A stretch of 64,000 bases of DNA from Hyperoodon ampullatus (taxonomy: Eukaryota > Chordata > Mammalia > Artiodactyla > Ziphiidae), in the NCBI GenBank assembly GCA_949752795.1, contig OX457056.1, positions 98,416,942 through 98,480,941 of the forward strand, written 5' to 3'. Both the position numbers and the translations under genes were made by a program. Below the pieces are notes generated by a model. It did not search any database. It was given only the letters and a program-made list of their open reading frames with translations, and was not told where the DNA came from. Positions 1-11,421 of this stretch are shown here, in pieces; position 1 is the stretch's first letter, and each line of letters starts with the position of its first letter.

Positions 1-1020
1 ATGGATGAAAGGAAAATAAAATGTGTACTAAAAGAGGAAATAGAAACACTTTTATGTAGAAGTTTATGTTTTGTGTTTTGTGTCTATAACCGTTGTCATA
101 TCTCCTTATAAAACAAGTCAGTTTTATCCACATTTTACCAGCATGCCATTTAATATAAAAAGCAATAGACATACGTCAGGAAGTATGCCTGCTTTCCAAA
201 GCTACTGTTATGAGTATACAAAAGACAAATAAGGGCAGAACCTTCTATGAGTCATGGAGGTATTAATTTCATCATAACCATTGTGGCTGGTGCTCATCAG
301 TTAGGAAACTTTTATATACAGATTTCTAACACATATTCAATATTTGGGATTGGAGCATCCTTGAATGCTCAGTTGAAAGCAGTTATTTCAAGTAGATCTA
401 ATATCTCCAATTAAGCATATACAGAAGAGAGGTAAATCAAAATGACACTTGAAGAAAAGTTTCACCTGCCCCTTTTTCTTCTTCAGTAAGTTTGTTTTAC
501 TTCATGACCTCAGTATTACAAAAAGATAACTGAGCAGAACATTGATTGTAAGACATTGTCATGATGTTTCCTATGTGCAGTGGCTAGATAGGAAATTTTC
601 ATTTCATACACCATTTGAGCCTAGCTGCAGTGATTTCACAAAAGTCAGCAGGCTTTGAAAAGTTAATGATAAAGGAAAGCATTTGTTTTTGTTATTTTGA
701 GAAAGTACTTGAGCGTTTAAAACCAGAACCTGTGGAGGGTGGTTTGCCATGGGGAAGTGTAAAATTTATTTCATTTTATTTGGCAGTGCTTATATTTACA
801 TCACATTCAGAAGAAAAAAGTACCATGAAAATAATAATATCAAAATGAGAATTGCATCAATAATCATGTTAATAAAGAAAAATAAGAAATATGAACAAAA
901 TAAATACATAATATATAATAATACATACACTACCTATAAAAACATAAATTAAATATATCCTATTTAGTCATTTACTATAATAGCCATTTATTTTCTTCAC
1001 TTCAATACATGAAATTTGAT
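1..1020. other. no recognised feature
   Basis: AT-rich unique-looking sequence. The only open frames are under 80 codons, with no protein similarity I recognise. The part from about 820 to 960 is very A/T-rich and may be an old A-tail or low-complexity run. Confidence 0.6.
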
Positions 1021-1024
1021 GTCG

Positions 1025-1180
1025 TTTATTTATCTACTCATTCATTCCAAAGACATTTATTAATATATTTTCTACAGTAGGAAATATTTAAACAATAAAA
1101 AAGACAACTATAGCTGTGATTTGTAATGTTACATTAGATAATGGGTAATGCCATTGGAAATTGTTTCTGTATCACCCTGA
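1025..1180 (-). mobile_element. L2 LINE 3' end fragment, antisense (weak)
   Basis: Starts with a run of attcattc type followed by a diverged version of the antisense L2 3' end, where L2 reads as 'caacaaatatttattgagcacc'-like sequence. Strongly decayed, so the call is tentative. Confidence 0.33.
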
Positions 1181-1223
1181 AGAAAAAGTTTTTGTTGTTG
1201 TTGCTAATTAGAAGGCTAGAGAA

Positions 1224-1271
1224 ATATGAGGTAAGAACCCAGTCTTGATATGAGGTAAGAACCCAGTTTTG
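1224..1271. repeat. 24-bp tandem duplication
   Basis: Two adjacent 24-base copies (1224-1247 and 1248-1271) beginning atatgaggtaagaaccc differ at a single base (c/t at the 21st position). This looks like a fairly recent local slippage or duplication. Confidence 0.9.
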
Positions 1272-1399
1272 ATATCACTTTTGAGAGTAAAACTGATGAT
1301 TGTATATTTCTAGCTTTATCTCTGAATAGATCTCCTAACAATAGGAGATGTGTGCCTCTGCCTTAATCAGACCACAACCACTTTCCTCTTGACTCTTGC

Positions 1400-1988
1400 T
1401 ACAGCCTTCTGACTAATGTCCCTGCCTCCATTAACTCTTTTCTCCTGACCTTTCCAGCCCTCCAAAGTTTTCAGAGGCATTAGACTTTAAAGAAAAATAA
1501 AGTGCTCATTCCAACTGAGGACTTGTACTAGCACCCGGTTTCCTATAGAATGACTGTGCATTTCCTTACTTGTTCTAGGTTTTTCATAGTCATGCCATGG
1601 GGCTTTATCTTCTCTCATTCCCACACCATATACCTTATATTACACTCACCAAATCCTTTAGGTTCTCCAAACACACTCATAAAAGTCCTCAATATGCTAT
1701 TTCTTTGCTCTGATCCTATACACATGTTTTCTCTCCTCTTTAAAACTCTACCCCCTTTTTATCTGGAAAGATCCTATACATTATTTAAGACCCAGTTCAA
1801 ATGCAAGGTCCTCTATGAAATAGTCTCAAATTCCCCAATAGGGAGACATTCCCCTTTCTGCTTAAAGTTTTGCATCCATCTCTAAAATATCCTTGATCAC
1901 ACCATGCTACATTTCACTTTATGTCAATTTTTTCTCTTACCGACCTATTTTATCTTTGTATTTACATATAGCAAGTAAGCTGGAACTC
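1400..1988 (+). mobile_element. L2 LINE, 3' part
   Basis: The pyrimidine-rich block follows the order of the L2 3' region: gactcttgctacagcc-type text, then 'ctggaaag', 'acccagttcaaatgcaaggtcctctatgaaat', then the segment before the L2 end. An open frame at 1550-1885 is an accident of this pyrimidine-rich strand, not a gene. The element is interrupted or followed by the U6-like fragment at 1992. Confidence 0.5.
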
Positions 1989-1991
1989 AGA

Positions 1992-2034
1992 GTTCTCGCT
2001 TCAGCAGCACATACATTACAACTGGAATACAGAG
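1992..2034 (+). pseudogene. U6 snRNA-like fragment (retropseudogene piece)
   Basis: About 43 nt matches the 5' part of U6 spliceosomal RNA, with a few substitutions and a 2-nt deletion: gttctcgcttcagcagcaca, then a run equivalent to U6 up to the 'acagag' box. The rest of U6 (3' half and U-tail) is absent, and no snRNA promoter elements are evident upstream. Direct repeats of 11 bp with one mismatch flank it: agctggaactc at 1978-1988 and agctggaaccc at 2033-2043. This suggests insertion by reverse transcription. It cannot be a functional U6 gene. Confidence 0.65.
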
Positions 2035-2043
2035 CTGGAACCC

Positions 2044-2795
2044 CCAAAAGGGGATTTCTTCATCTCACTAAATAACTTCCTTCTACATTTATTGAAATCC
2101 CCAAATCCATTTTATTTCATCTTTCTTGTATTTTTCTATCATCAAAACATTGAATTAATAACCATATATTTTTACACATACATTTCATAGTTAATCTTTT
2201 GTTCTTCAATGTCAATTCAATTACATGTAATTATACACATTTCATGCAAGATAGCATTGATGTTTCCAAATATGCAACTCTATTTATAACAGATGCATGC
2301 TACTAAATTGATTTTCCTATTAAGCAAATTGAACAATTTGGCAATGATACTCCTTTTTTTTCATTCATTTGAAAGATCACTACAATCTTAATATTTACAG
2401 ATTATCACCTCTAATATAGGGGAAAACATAAAAAGAAACATAGAGTAATAGATAATTCTGATATTCCAAGAATAAGAAATAAGATTGTTGTAAATAATAC
2501 TTTTTAAATAGAATAGGCAGAAGAGAACACTCTAACTCTTTATCTCCTTAGTAACATTTGCTTCAAAATTCTTTTCAGTGTAAAATCATAAACTAAGTCA
2601 TTTTTCTGCCTATTGCTTAAATTGCAAAAGTATAAAATACAAACAAGAAATGGCTCCTCCACTCAAAAGTTACTGTCTTTTAGATATCTTTTAAAACATA
2701 CATTAAAGAGTAGAGTTATTTGTAAATCCTATTTAAAAATTCTTTCAGCAATTCCTGATTATTTCTATAATAAGTCAACATTTCATTGTGAATGC
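2044..2795. other. no recognised feature
   Basis: AT-rich sequence with no repeat family or coding pattern that I recognise. A 64-codon open frame near 2613-2807 shows no recognisable motif. Confidence 0.5.
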
Positions 2796-3175
2796 AAAGA
2801 TGAATAAAACAAATGCTTATTGATGCCATATTATGTGTTAGGCTTTATGAGAAGTGTGGAACATAGAGATCAATGAAAACTGATGGATAGCCCTTACCCT
2901 CATGGAGGGTGGAGTTGAATGAGGGCAACAAATATCAATAAAAACAAACCCGTGATCACATAAACATAAATTTCAGAAGGTTAGTTACAGTGAAGGAAAT
3001 TGGCATGTATTTGAGAAGATGGGGTTGGCATGAGTAAATCTAATTAGATTTGGAAACCAAGAGAAGGCCATACCAAAAAGATGAGTTTCAAATCAATAAC
3101 CCAAATAAGACATGAAGTCAAGGTAGCATGTTTGCTCCAGGAATTTTCAGATTTCAGGAAGAGTAAGCTAAAAAA
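2796..3175 (-). mobile_element. L2 LINE 3' region, antisense
   Basis: Reads as antisense L2: 'attgatgccatattatgtgttagg' equivalent, then 'cccttaccctcatggagg', then a purine-rich stretch corresponding to the upstream L2 3' region. Diverged but collinear over about 380 bp. Confidence 0.6.
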
Positions 3176-3224
3176 TATACCTTGGTGAACTGGCCCAACT
3201 AAAATCTGATTTTATATATTTTCT

Positions 3225-3500
3225 GAGTAACCTCTTTCTGGAACTCCTATAATGTGAATATTGGATTTTTAAAATGTTTCTCTATGTCTCTTCTTCCTAC
3301 ATTATAATGTGTCCTCTTTCCTCTCCTCTCCTCTTTTCTTTCTCATTCTTTCTCTGTTGTGTGTTCTTTATCTCCCCAATATTTATGGATTATTTTTATT
3401 TAACCATTGCATTTATAATTTTTCAAAACTTTTTTTAAATATCCAATTTTAAGTCATGTCCTTTTTATGTTTATGGATATAGTACCTTCAAATTTCTTTG
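3225..3500 (-). mobile_element. possible L1M 5'-region fragment, antisense
   Basis: The phrase tggaactcctataatgtga and the following T/C-rich text resemble antisense old L1M sequence. The segment also holds a CTTTC-rich low-complexity run (3314-3357). Low confidence. Confidence 0.3.
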
Positions 3501-4062
3501 AATATAATAGGTGGGACTCAAAAAACTTGAACTAGTAATTTTTCAGAATCAAAGCAGAGTCTCTTCTCTTTTTGTAAATTCCCTTTCTCTGCTTCTTTTT
3601 GAGTATCTTTTTCTTCTACTTTTTTTCTGCAGATATTTCTCTCCATTTGTTTGATATCATGTATAGTTCAAAATTGCATTCTTGACATGGCAACTTCAGC
3701 CTTAAAGCACACATCACTATACAGGTCAATTATACTCATGGATAATTAACTGATTTTATATTACTTGAAGAAGAAAATTGGACTAATCTACTTGAGGTAA
3801 TATTTCTATCCAACTGCCTGTGGTGTGTTAGTATCACATTGCACACTTAGCAGGATGTGTGGAAGAAGAATCTCAGAAGGAGGATCATCAGTGGATGGAT
3901 TGTGGAGAGTTCTTGAAGAGGCACTGGCCATATAGAAAACCCAGGAATTTCTGCTGCAGCTGTGTTGTCAGAAGTTGTTCCTAACACAGCACGTGGGGTA
4001 GAAAATCAACATATATTGTAGCATAAATTATTTGAGGAACTGCCATTAAGAAAATATTTTAT
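3501..4062. other. no recognised feature
   Basis: Pyrimidine-rich then mixed sequence. No repeat family or coding pattern recognised. Confidence 0.5.
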
Positions 4063-4265
4063 TAGGTAACAAACTTTTTCTTAAGGGGCCAGACAGCAAA
4101 TATTAAAGGTTTTGCAGACCATAAGGTGTCTATTGCAACTACTCTTTTGTTGTACTAGGAAAGCAGCCACAGACAATGGGTAAATGAATGGGCATGGCTT
4201 TGTTTTAATAATATTCTATTTGCAAAGACAGAAGGTTGGCCTGCAGGCCATAATTTGCTGACCTT
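4063..4265 (+). mobile_element. MER20 (hAT-Charlie non-autonomous DNA transposon)
   Basis: Nearly full-length: 'caaactttttcttaaggggcc' at the left, 'gcagaccataaggtgtct...gcaactact', 'aaagcagccacagacaatg', 'ggcatggctttgtt', and a right end 'ggccataatttgctgacc'. These are MER20 landmarks in order over about 200 bp. A 72-codon antisense open frame here is a by-product. Confidence 0.85.
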
Positions 4266-6509
4266 ATAGAACTGGGGTTTAAGAATACATATTTTGGGGA
4301 ATTTGTTATAATTGTGTGGCTCTCTGCATTCACATTTAGAAGAAGACATATTTAATACAATATAAGCAACCACAGTTTGGCTGAAGACAATTAAATATTT
4401 GAATTAATTTATACATTGCCAAATTAATTTTTCTGAAATAGACAATTTTTAGGACTGGTTTCTGGTATTTTTTATATCACTTTCAGACCATTTTTGATTG
4501 TAATAGAAATAACTTTTTCCTTGTTCATCATCTAGTTGTAAATGTATTCTAAGTTTTTTAAAGCTGTTTTTCAAAAGGATAATTATGTGTTGAAGCACAT
4601 CTAAAATTGTGATAAGTGCTTATTTGGGAAGTGTTCATATACGGAGAAAAGAGAAGTACTAATGGAGATAGAGTTGACAATGCTAAGGTGGGAAAGACAG
4701 AAACCATACTGGGGGAAATTTCTCTTTCAAGTAATTAACATATGCCAAGAACTGCAGAAATTTAAACCTTTAGGCTTTATAAATGCAAAAGCTGATACTA
4801 CCATCTTCCAACTCCTACACGCTAAATTGGGAGATGAGAGACATGGAGTTGGGAGCTTGAAATCAAAAAGTTCTTCTGGAAGAGGTCTCAATCAGCATAA
4901 ATCTATTAGTGAATATGGTTCATGGGAAATCCTCTAACATACTGAGAAAGAGTGTAGTGGGGTGCCTATGGAGGATTTAGGGGAAATAAGTAAAAATATT
5001 TCTTGAAGAAAATTCAGTTAGCAATCGTTTTTTCTAATCACATATCTGTGGAATGATGAAACATATATGATGAGATATAGATGGTGAACTAAATATTTCC
5101 TGGACCAAAAGAGTTATTAAAATGCAGGAAAGGACTCATGCTCTTCTCAAAAGATTATTATGGTCAATAAAGAAATTATTCATTTTTTCATGTTACAGAA
5201 TAAATTCCTTTCAAAAAATTGTGTTGTATCTGAAACTTTATATATCCATGAGAAGCAAGTATACATGATCATAAGGCACCACCAAATCTGTGTGATGCTG
5301 CTTTATCATATTAGCCGCAGCAGGGTAACATTTTCCCAAATTTATAGTTGTTTTTATTTTTGTTTTGGTTTTCTTTTTAATTTGTAGTTATATTTAAAAG
5401 AGAGTTTGCCATGAAACACAAAATTATTGATAAAAACCATAATGATTTATCACAGTGTAACAAATTTATCTACCTATCCAGATCAAAAACTAAGGTAGTA
5501 GAGAATGGAATTAATTTGAAAATTATATCCATGGGAAGACAAAACCAAGACTGTAAATCATTAGTCATACAACTCCCAGAAAATTAAATTTGTTCTTAGA
5601 TACTGGCAATCTCCCTTTTAACTGCCTATTATTCTCAACTCAAAATATTAATTCCACTGCCACATGTCCTAGAAACATCATTTCTACTTTTCTGTTTTTA
5701 AGGGCTTGAATATTCTTGAAAAATAAATGACCTGCATCCCTCTGTTTCATACTTAATGTTTTACCTGACAGAGAGAGAGCACGATGCAGTTAGAGTTAAC
5801 TCAGTGTCAAATATTCCTATCAGAAGTTCAATGAGTGTATAATATATCTGGATATCAAATCTGGATGAAAACTTGTTTAACTGAAAGAAAAGTTTTACTT
5901 TTATACTATATGCTCATTTACTTACATTTTATAATGTATTCCATTTTGTTTCTTACAAATAATATTTTCCTAGAGAATAAATAGTCTTCTATTTGTCTCA
6001 TTGAGAATAAATATCTTTCATATTTCATATTTGCTCTAACATGATTATGATAATATGCTACAATTTTAGGAAAATAGTTTGCTTTTTGCAGTTTCTGGTT
6101 TCACAGTTTTTCCATGTAAAAATCACAGTGGCTTCACTTCTATTTATAAAAATACTAAATTTACCAGTATGTAAATAAATTTATACACTATGATTAATAT
6201 TTGGAGTGACTTATTTTTGTTTTATTGCATCCTTATACAAATGTCATTAAAAATAAATGTTATTTTTCACTTCTATCTCAAGAATTTGGTCCCATCTCTA
6301 CCACTCTAGCAGGCTTTTAATGAGAATTAGTAAATAACAAACAAGGGCACTTTCAGAAGAACATGAATTCATGAGGATATGGCTGGCCTTTTGAAGGGCA
6401 AAATTATGTTAATATTTAACAATGTAGTTAACATAAAGAGAAGTATTTAAATATCTAATTCAAGGGATACAAATTTTTATGCTGGAAGACACAGTCCAAC
6501 ATTGTTGAT
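4266..6509. other. no recognised feature
   Basis: About 2.2 kb of AT-rich sequence. Open frames (up to 91 codons at 4662-4937) have no family motif. No promoter, RNA gene or repeat could be identified with confidence. Confidence 0.5.
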
Positions 6510-6655
6510 GATGATGAAAATAAAGAGTATTTTAAGCACTCAATATGCAGGGCATGAATGATGACTCATTAGGCAGAGAAAATTATTACTGCCCATTAAA
6601 GAATTAGGTTTCACACAAATGGAAAAGTTGATTAGTGCACCTCAGAGTGGCTTGT
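6510..6655 (-). mobile_element. MIR SINE, antisense (weak)
   Basis: Order of decayed MIR landmarks in antisense: 'gtattttaagcactcaatatgc', a central 'attattactgcccatt', then 'aatggaaaag' and 'cagagtggc'. Strong divergence. Confidence 0.35.
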
Positions 6656-7501
6656 TTCTAAAATTATAAAATTAATGAATGTATGAAATATTTAATTTCA
6701 CACATAAATATCTGTGAAGAAAAATTAATTGTTTCATACAATAAAAGTAATTTATTTTACATGCAGGATCAAATATTAAATTTGAAATCATAAAATAGTT
6801 TTTGATAGTATTTGTTCATGCCAATTTTTTAGCAAAGTTTGTAACATTTCTATGGATTTTCTGAAATTATTTAAGTGGAAAAATTTTATAATACAGATGG
6901 ATATATTGCTAACAAAACAATAATTTTTGCATATATTAACTGTATGCTAAAAATATTTTTCAGTTCCACAGCCTCAGAGAGTTTGGATTAGGTACCCTAA
7001 ATTTATTTTGTAGAATTATTTTATGAGAAAGATAATGAAACATGCTGATTAGATTTAACTACTACTACTATTTAACTATTAGATGATAGCCAAAATTAAG
7101 GATATTTTATAAAATAAATTCAGTAAGCCACATATATTTTATCTATTGTAGATCATAGCATACAATATAAAACAATATTAATCACAATGCAAGACCTTCA
7201 ATCTTAAAAACTATAATGAACACATCTGAGCTTAATATAATGTGTTATCATGTAATACTTTCTTATATTTTATAGCAAAGTTCAAGATTGGGATTTTTCT
7301 GTCATAACATTTATACTAGTACAAGTTCCATAACTGAAAAAGGATGTTGAAATTGTTGGAAATATTATCAGCTATTGAAGTACAAATTTATGTTTTGAAA
7401 AATTAAAGCAACAAGTTCATTCTTTAAAGGAGGAATAAAAATTCTTGTCTCATAGAGGGGATATGAAGCATCTTAAGGAAATGGCTTGAAGAGTTGCTTA
7501 A
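6656..7501. other. no recognised feature
   Basis: AT-rich sequence with no clear repeat family or open reading frame of note. Confidence 0.5.
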
Positions 7502-7760
7502 GTATATATATATATATACACACACACACACATATACTATATATATATAACATATATATGTTATATATATATATATAAATCTATCCATCTAGTTATAGAT
7601 ATCTCTCTGTATATATAGTATCTATTCAAAAAATATGTATAGTATGTATATACTATATATAGTATATAAAATATATAGTATAGTCTATGTACATTCTATG
7701 TAGAGTGATACATGGTTTATATGTATGTGTGTGTTTATATAATAATAATAGTAATATTAA
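7502..7760. repeat. complex TA/CA low-complexity region
   Basis: (TA)n, (CA)n and (TA)n blocks with tatagta-type variants, ending in TG and ATAATA runs. It contains short self-complementary pieces such as aacatatatatgtt at 7549-7562. Confidence 0.85.
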
Positions 7761-8487
7761 TTATTATGATTAATTTCTTGCCATCTCAATGTCAAAAGTT
7801 CTACCTGGCTAAGTGGTTCCTATGTCCCCAGCAGATCATTTTGAGATAATTGGGTTTTTCTTGAGTCCTGTTCTCATTAGATCAATCCGTAGACCCAAGC
7901 TGATTAAGCTGCAAATCCTTCTGCAAACTGATGACTGAATGAATTGTGTTCAGTCCGATCCATCCTATTATGTTACCTTGCTAATTTAACCACTTTCTAT
8001 GTATTCATTAATTATGAACAGTTATAGTATAAAACAATGGAGTCCATGGAAGCAGTATAGATAGATTATGATCATTGTTTAGCCCCTGTATAAAACAAAA
8101 CAAAAACCTGAAGAACTTTTCTAATAAGCTTAAGCAAATAACAAATCATGAAAGTATTCTCTTAATTAGAGCATGTTAGCAATACAGATGAAACTGGAAC
8201 TCAAAATTCTGGCCGGAAAGCTTGCACTAACATTCTTTGTTTCTCAATGGATAAAACAAAGCTTAATGGGTCAGTGTTCTCACTAATAAGTGGCGATAGG
8301 GAGAGAGGTATCAGATGATCATTAGGAAGTGAGAGACATTCTCCATGCAAAATATAAGCTATAGAAGGCATCCAAAATGATGTGTTAAACTTATATTCAG
8401 TGAAAACAAGGAAAAGTAACTTCCTTTCAAAAAAATGCTGGAAACTTGACACTTTTTGGAAATCTTTTGTGTGTTTCTTAAAGTATA

Positions 8488-8489
<2 letters not shown>
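7761..8489. other. no recognised feature
   Basis: Mixed-composition sequence, less AT-rich than its neighbours between 7780 and 7990. No family recognised. Confidence 0.5.

Positions 8490-8527
<38 letters not shown>
8490..8527. repeat. (AT)n microsatellite
   Basis: Pure AT dinucleotide run of about 38 bp. It creates Tyr-Ile repeat open frames on both strands (8201-8533 and 8382-8597) that are not genes. Confidence 0.95.
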
Positions 8528-8529
<2 letters not shown>

Positions 8530-9655
8530 TCAAAGAACATAGATCACAGGAGGCAAATGGTGGAGAGTCTACTTGTTTTCCAGAGCCACATTACTGAATA
8601 ACTGTTTCCATCACATACAAAGCAGAATAAAAGGGAAGAGTTACTCTGTAGTTGACTTATTTTCCCAAATGTACCATAGTGAAAAACAATAATATATACA
8701 CTGAATTTTTTTATTCCTAAATAGAAAGTAAAAGTTAATGATTAAAGTACAATATTATAATTGTTATATCATGACACAATTTCCATCCAAGGAAAAATAT
8801 TTAGGATTATCTTTTCCATTGGAATCTTTATAGTGAGGTATTTATGATTTGCCAACGTATATATGTAGTGTGTATACATATACATATATGTACATACATA
8901 AAAATATATAATATTTTAACCTTAGCTCTTATTTGATGTGAATATAAAAATAGAATCCATCTTCCTTAAAAAGGTGGTTGTCTGGGACACAAATGTTCAA
9001 AACTAATTGTTCCATCAAATTGGGGCATATTAACTATTTACTATTATGTAAACACTATTTTTTCATCATTTGCCAGAACATACTAAAACAAAAAAGAAAG
9101 AAAAAAAGATTCAAGACACAGTAATGTATATTCTGAACAGGTATTACAGATTTAAATGTTAACAAAGATTACTTTTTTCTTTGGTAAATACGCTATTTTT
9201 AAAAATTTGCTTGTCATTATACTTTGAATGGTGCACTCATAGGCCACATACAATTTTTGAGAGTGAGTGGATTTGCCTTGATTTCAGAGAAGGAATTACC
9301 AATCTTTTCTCTGAGTTTTAAGTAAGGAATCTGAATAATGCTTGAAATATTCAAAAGAATGTAAACAAAACAAAGCTGGCTAAAGGGTAAGAAGCTCATA
9401 GCCCAAATATAAAATGAACTGACTCAGTGATGAAAATATGTCCTTATTTCCATCTAATATAAGATTTATTATAGGTAATATTCAAGAAAGCAAATTATGG
9501 AGACCTTTATATATTATATATAAATCCTATGTATATAATTTCTTGGCCAGAGGTGCCTCTGCTCATTTTAACGTTTTCTTTCTCTTTTTTTCTGTTTGTA
9601 TGACTACTGTAGGACTGAGGTTCTAGGCCATTCTGTATTAAAGTTTAAAATAAAG
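8528..9655. other. no recognised feature
   Basis: AT-rich sequence with a minor TA/CA-rich patch at 8859-8912. No gene or repeat family recognised. Confidence 0.5.
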
Positions 9656-9748
9656 ATGGAGAAGGAGAAATGGAAGGAGGGAAGGTAGGAAGGAGGAAGA
9701 GGAGAAGGGAGAAAGAAAAAGAGAGACAAGAAAGGAAAATGGAAAAGT
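9656..9748 (+). repeat. purine-rich (GGAA/GAGA) tract
   Basis: About 90 bp with almost only A and G on the + strand (gaaggagaaatggaaggagg and similar). A low-complexity polypurine tract. Confidence 0.85.
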
Positions 9749-10865
9749 GATATTTCTTCATCTCAATATTTTATGTTATTCTTATTTAACTTAATAAATT
9801 CTTTGCTCTTGCTTGCTTGCTACATGACAAAATATCAAGTTTTGGATAAATGCTTCAAAGTAAATGTCCTAAGATGACAATAGTTAAAAATCACTTTGCT
9901 GTGCACTTGATGCTAACATAATGTTTATGTCAAGTATACATACTTCAATTTAAAAAAAGAAATGATGGTACCAGGGAAATACACCAGAAGACCACATCAA
10001 ACAGCCTCCTTTTAAGTACCCCTCAAGAGTGAAATGTACATTCAAATTGAGATAAAAATCTTAAATAATCCCAAAGAATTATTGTGCTTACATTATAAAT
10101 TTCTGTTTTAATACAATGCTTAACAGAATATATTTCTGTTCTCCCTGTTGACATATCACATTGACTATAGTATCTAATGAGGTGGGGGTAGGGTTTTCCT
10201 TAACTGCTAACATTTCACAAAACTTTCTAATGATCAGGCAGAATAGCATTTTCCACTTATTTAAAACTTTTTAATGATCATTTTCACCCCAATGCTTAGC
10301 AAAGCAGCTGTTTTTCCCTGAGACTGAGGTTTATGCCAAATTTAAAATGTTAAAGTTTTTGAGCCATGTGCTCAAGAATTAAGTTATCTCCAATTTCCAA
10401 ACTGGAAGATCTTGGCAGCACTCACTCACTAAATAAACTCAGAGAGAAAGAGACTTATAACACTAGAGGGAAGAAAAGGAATCCAGGCACTTCTCCTCCT
10501 CGACTTTGTGACCTCCTTAAATGGCCAATAATATTAAGGGTCTTTTTAGTAATTACAATTCATGGAATATGATTGTAGTGGTTGGCCTAGAAGGTTGGTT
10601 TTTAAATTAACAAAATTAGATTACTGAGCAGGATGAAATGAATAGGATAATTATAAATAAGACTGTGCAACACCAAGATGAGATAAGTGATATTATAAAA
10701 ACAAATAATGGTTTTAAATAAGTTCAAGTTTCTTAATTTTGATAAATTTGTGTAAACCATATGATACCTTTTCAAATATTTAAAGATTACTGTAATTTTC
10801 ACAAAATTCTATTCATTTCCAGGAGAAAAATATTCCCCAGACTCTGTGAAAGTTATCTTACATTT
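9749..10865. other. no recognised feature
   Basis: AT-rich sequence. Short open frames at 10366-10572 (+) and 10602-10802 (-) lack any recognisable domain. Confidence 0.5.
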
Positions 10866-11405
10866 GTTTTGTCTTCAATTTTTTTTTAATTATTATATTT
10901 TAAAATTCATTTTTTGGCATATGTTTCTATGAGTAGTAATACATGTATAGATTCATGTAATCAACTAGCACAGTAAGAGTATAAAACAGTTCCATTGCCC
11001 CCAAAAACCTCCTATGTTCTATCTCTTTAAAATCACATCTCTCTCATCTCTAAACCCAGACAAAGATGGATAGATTTATCATTTTGAGAATGTCATATAA
11101 GTACATAAATGTCATAGAATATGTAACCTTATAAGACTGGCTTCTTTCACTCAGTATAATACTTTGAAGGTAAATTCAAGTTTTTGCATTTGTCAATACT
11201 TTATTCTTTTTTGATGAATATTATTCCATTGTATGGATGTACCAGGGATAATTTATCACTTGTTCAAAGATATTTGGGTTCTTCCCAGTTTTTGGTGATT
11301 GTGAATAGATTTGCTATAAGGATCCAAGAGCAGGTTTTTCTATTTGTATACATTTACATTTCTCTAGGGCATATAACAGGAGTGGAATTATGTCACTTGG
11401 TTAAG
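10866..11405 (-). mobile_element. L1M LINE 3' region, antisense
   Basis: Antisense L1 landmarks in order: 'ggcttctttcactcagtata', 'gatgaatattattccattgtatggatgtacc', 'tatttgggttcttcccagtttttgg', 'attgtgaatag', 'atttctctagggcatata'. Diverged, hence an old L1M subfamily. It ends near an A-rich run at 11405-11421. Confidence 0.75.
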
Positions 11406-11421
11406 GGGGAAAAAAAAAAAC

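Noticed and set aside
1550..1885. 111-codon + strand frame
   Set aside because: Falls in pyrimidine-rich L2 sequence. Its hydrophobic composition is expected from that bias.
1992..2034. A functional U6 snRNA gene
   Set aside because: Only the 5' part of U6 is present, with substitutions and a deletion, and without a 3' end or promoter.
8201..8597. Frames with Tyr-Ile runs on both strands
   Set aside because: Produced by the (AT)n microsatellite at 8490-8527.
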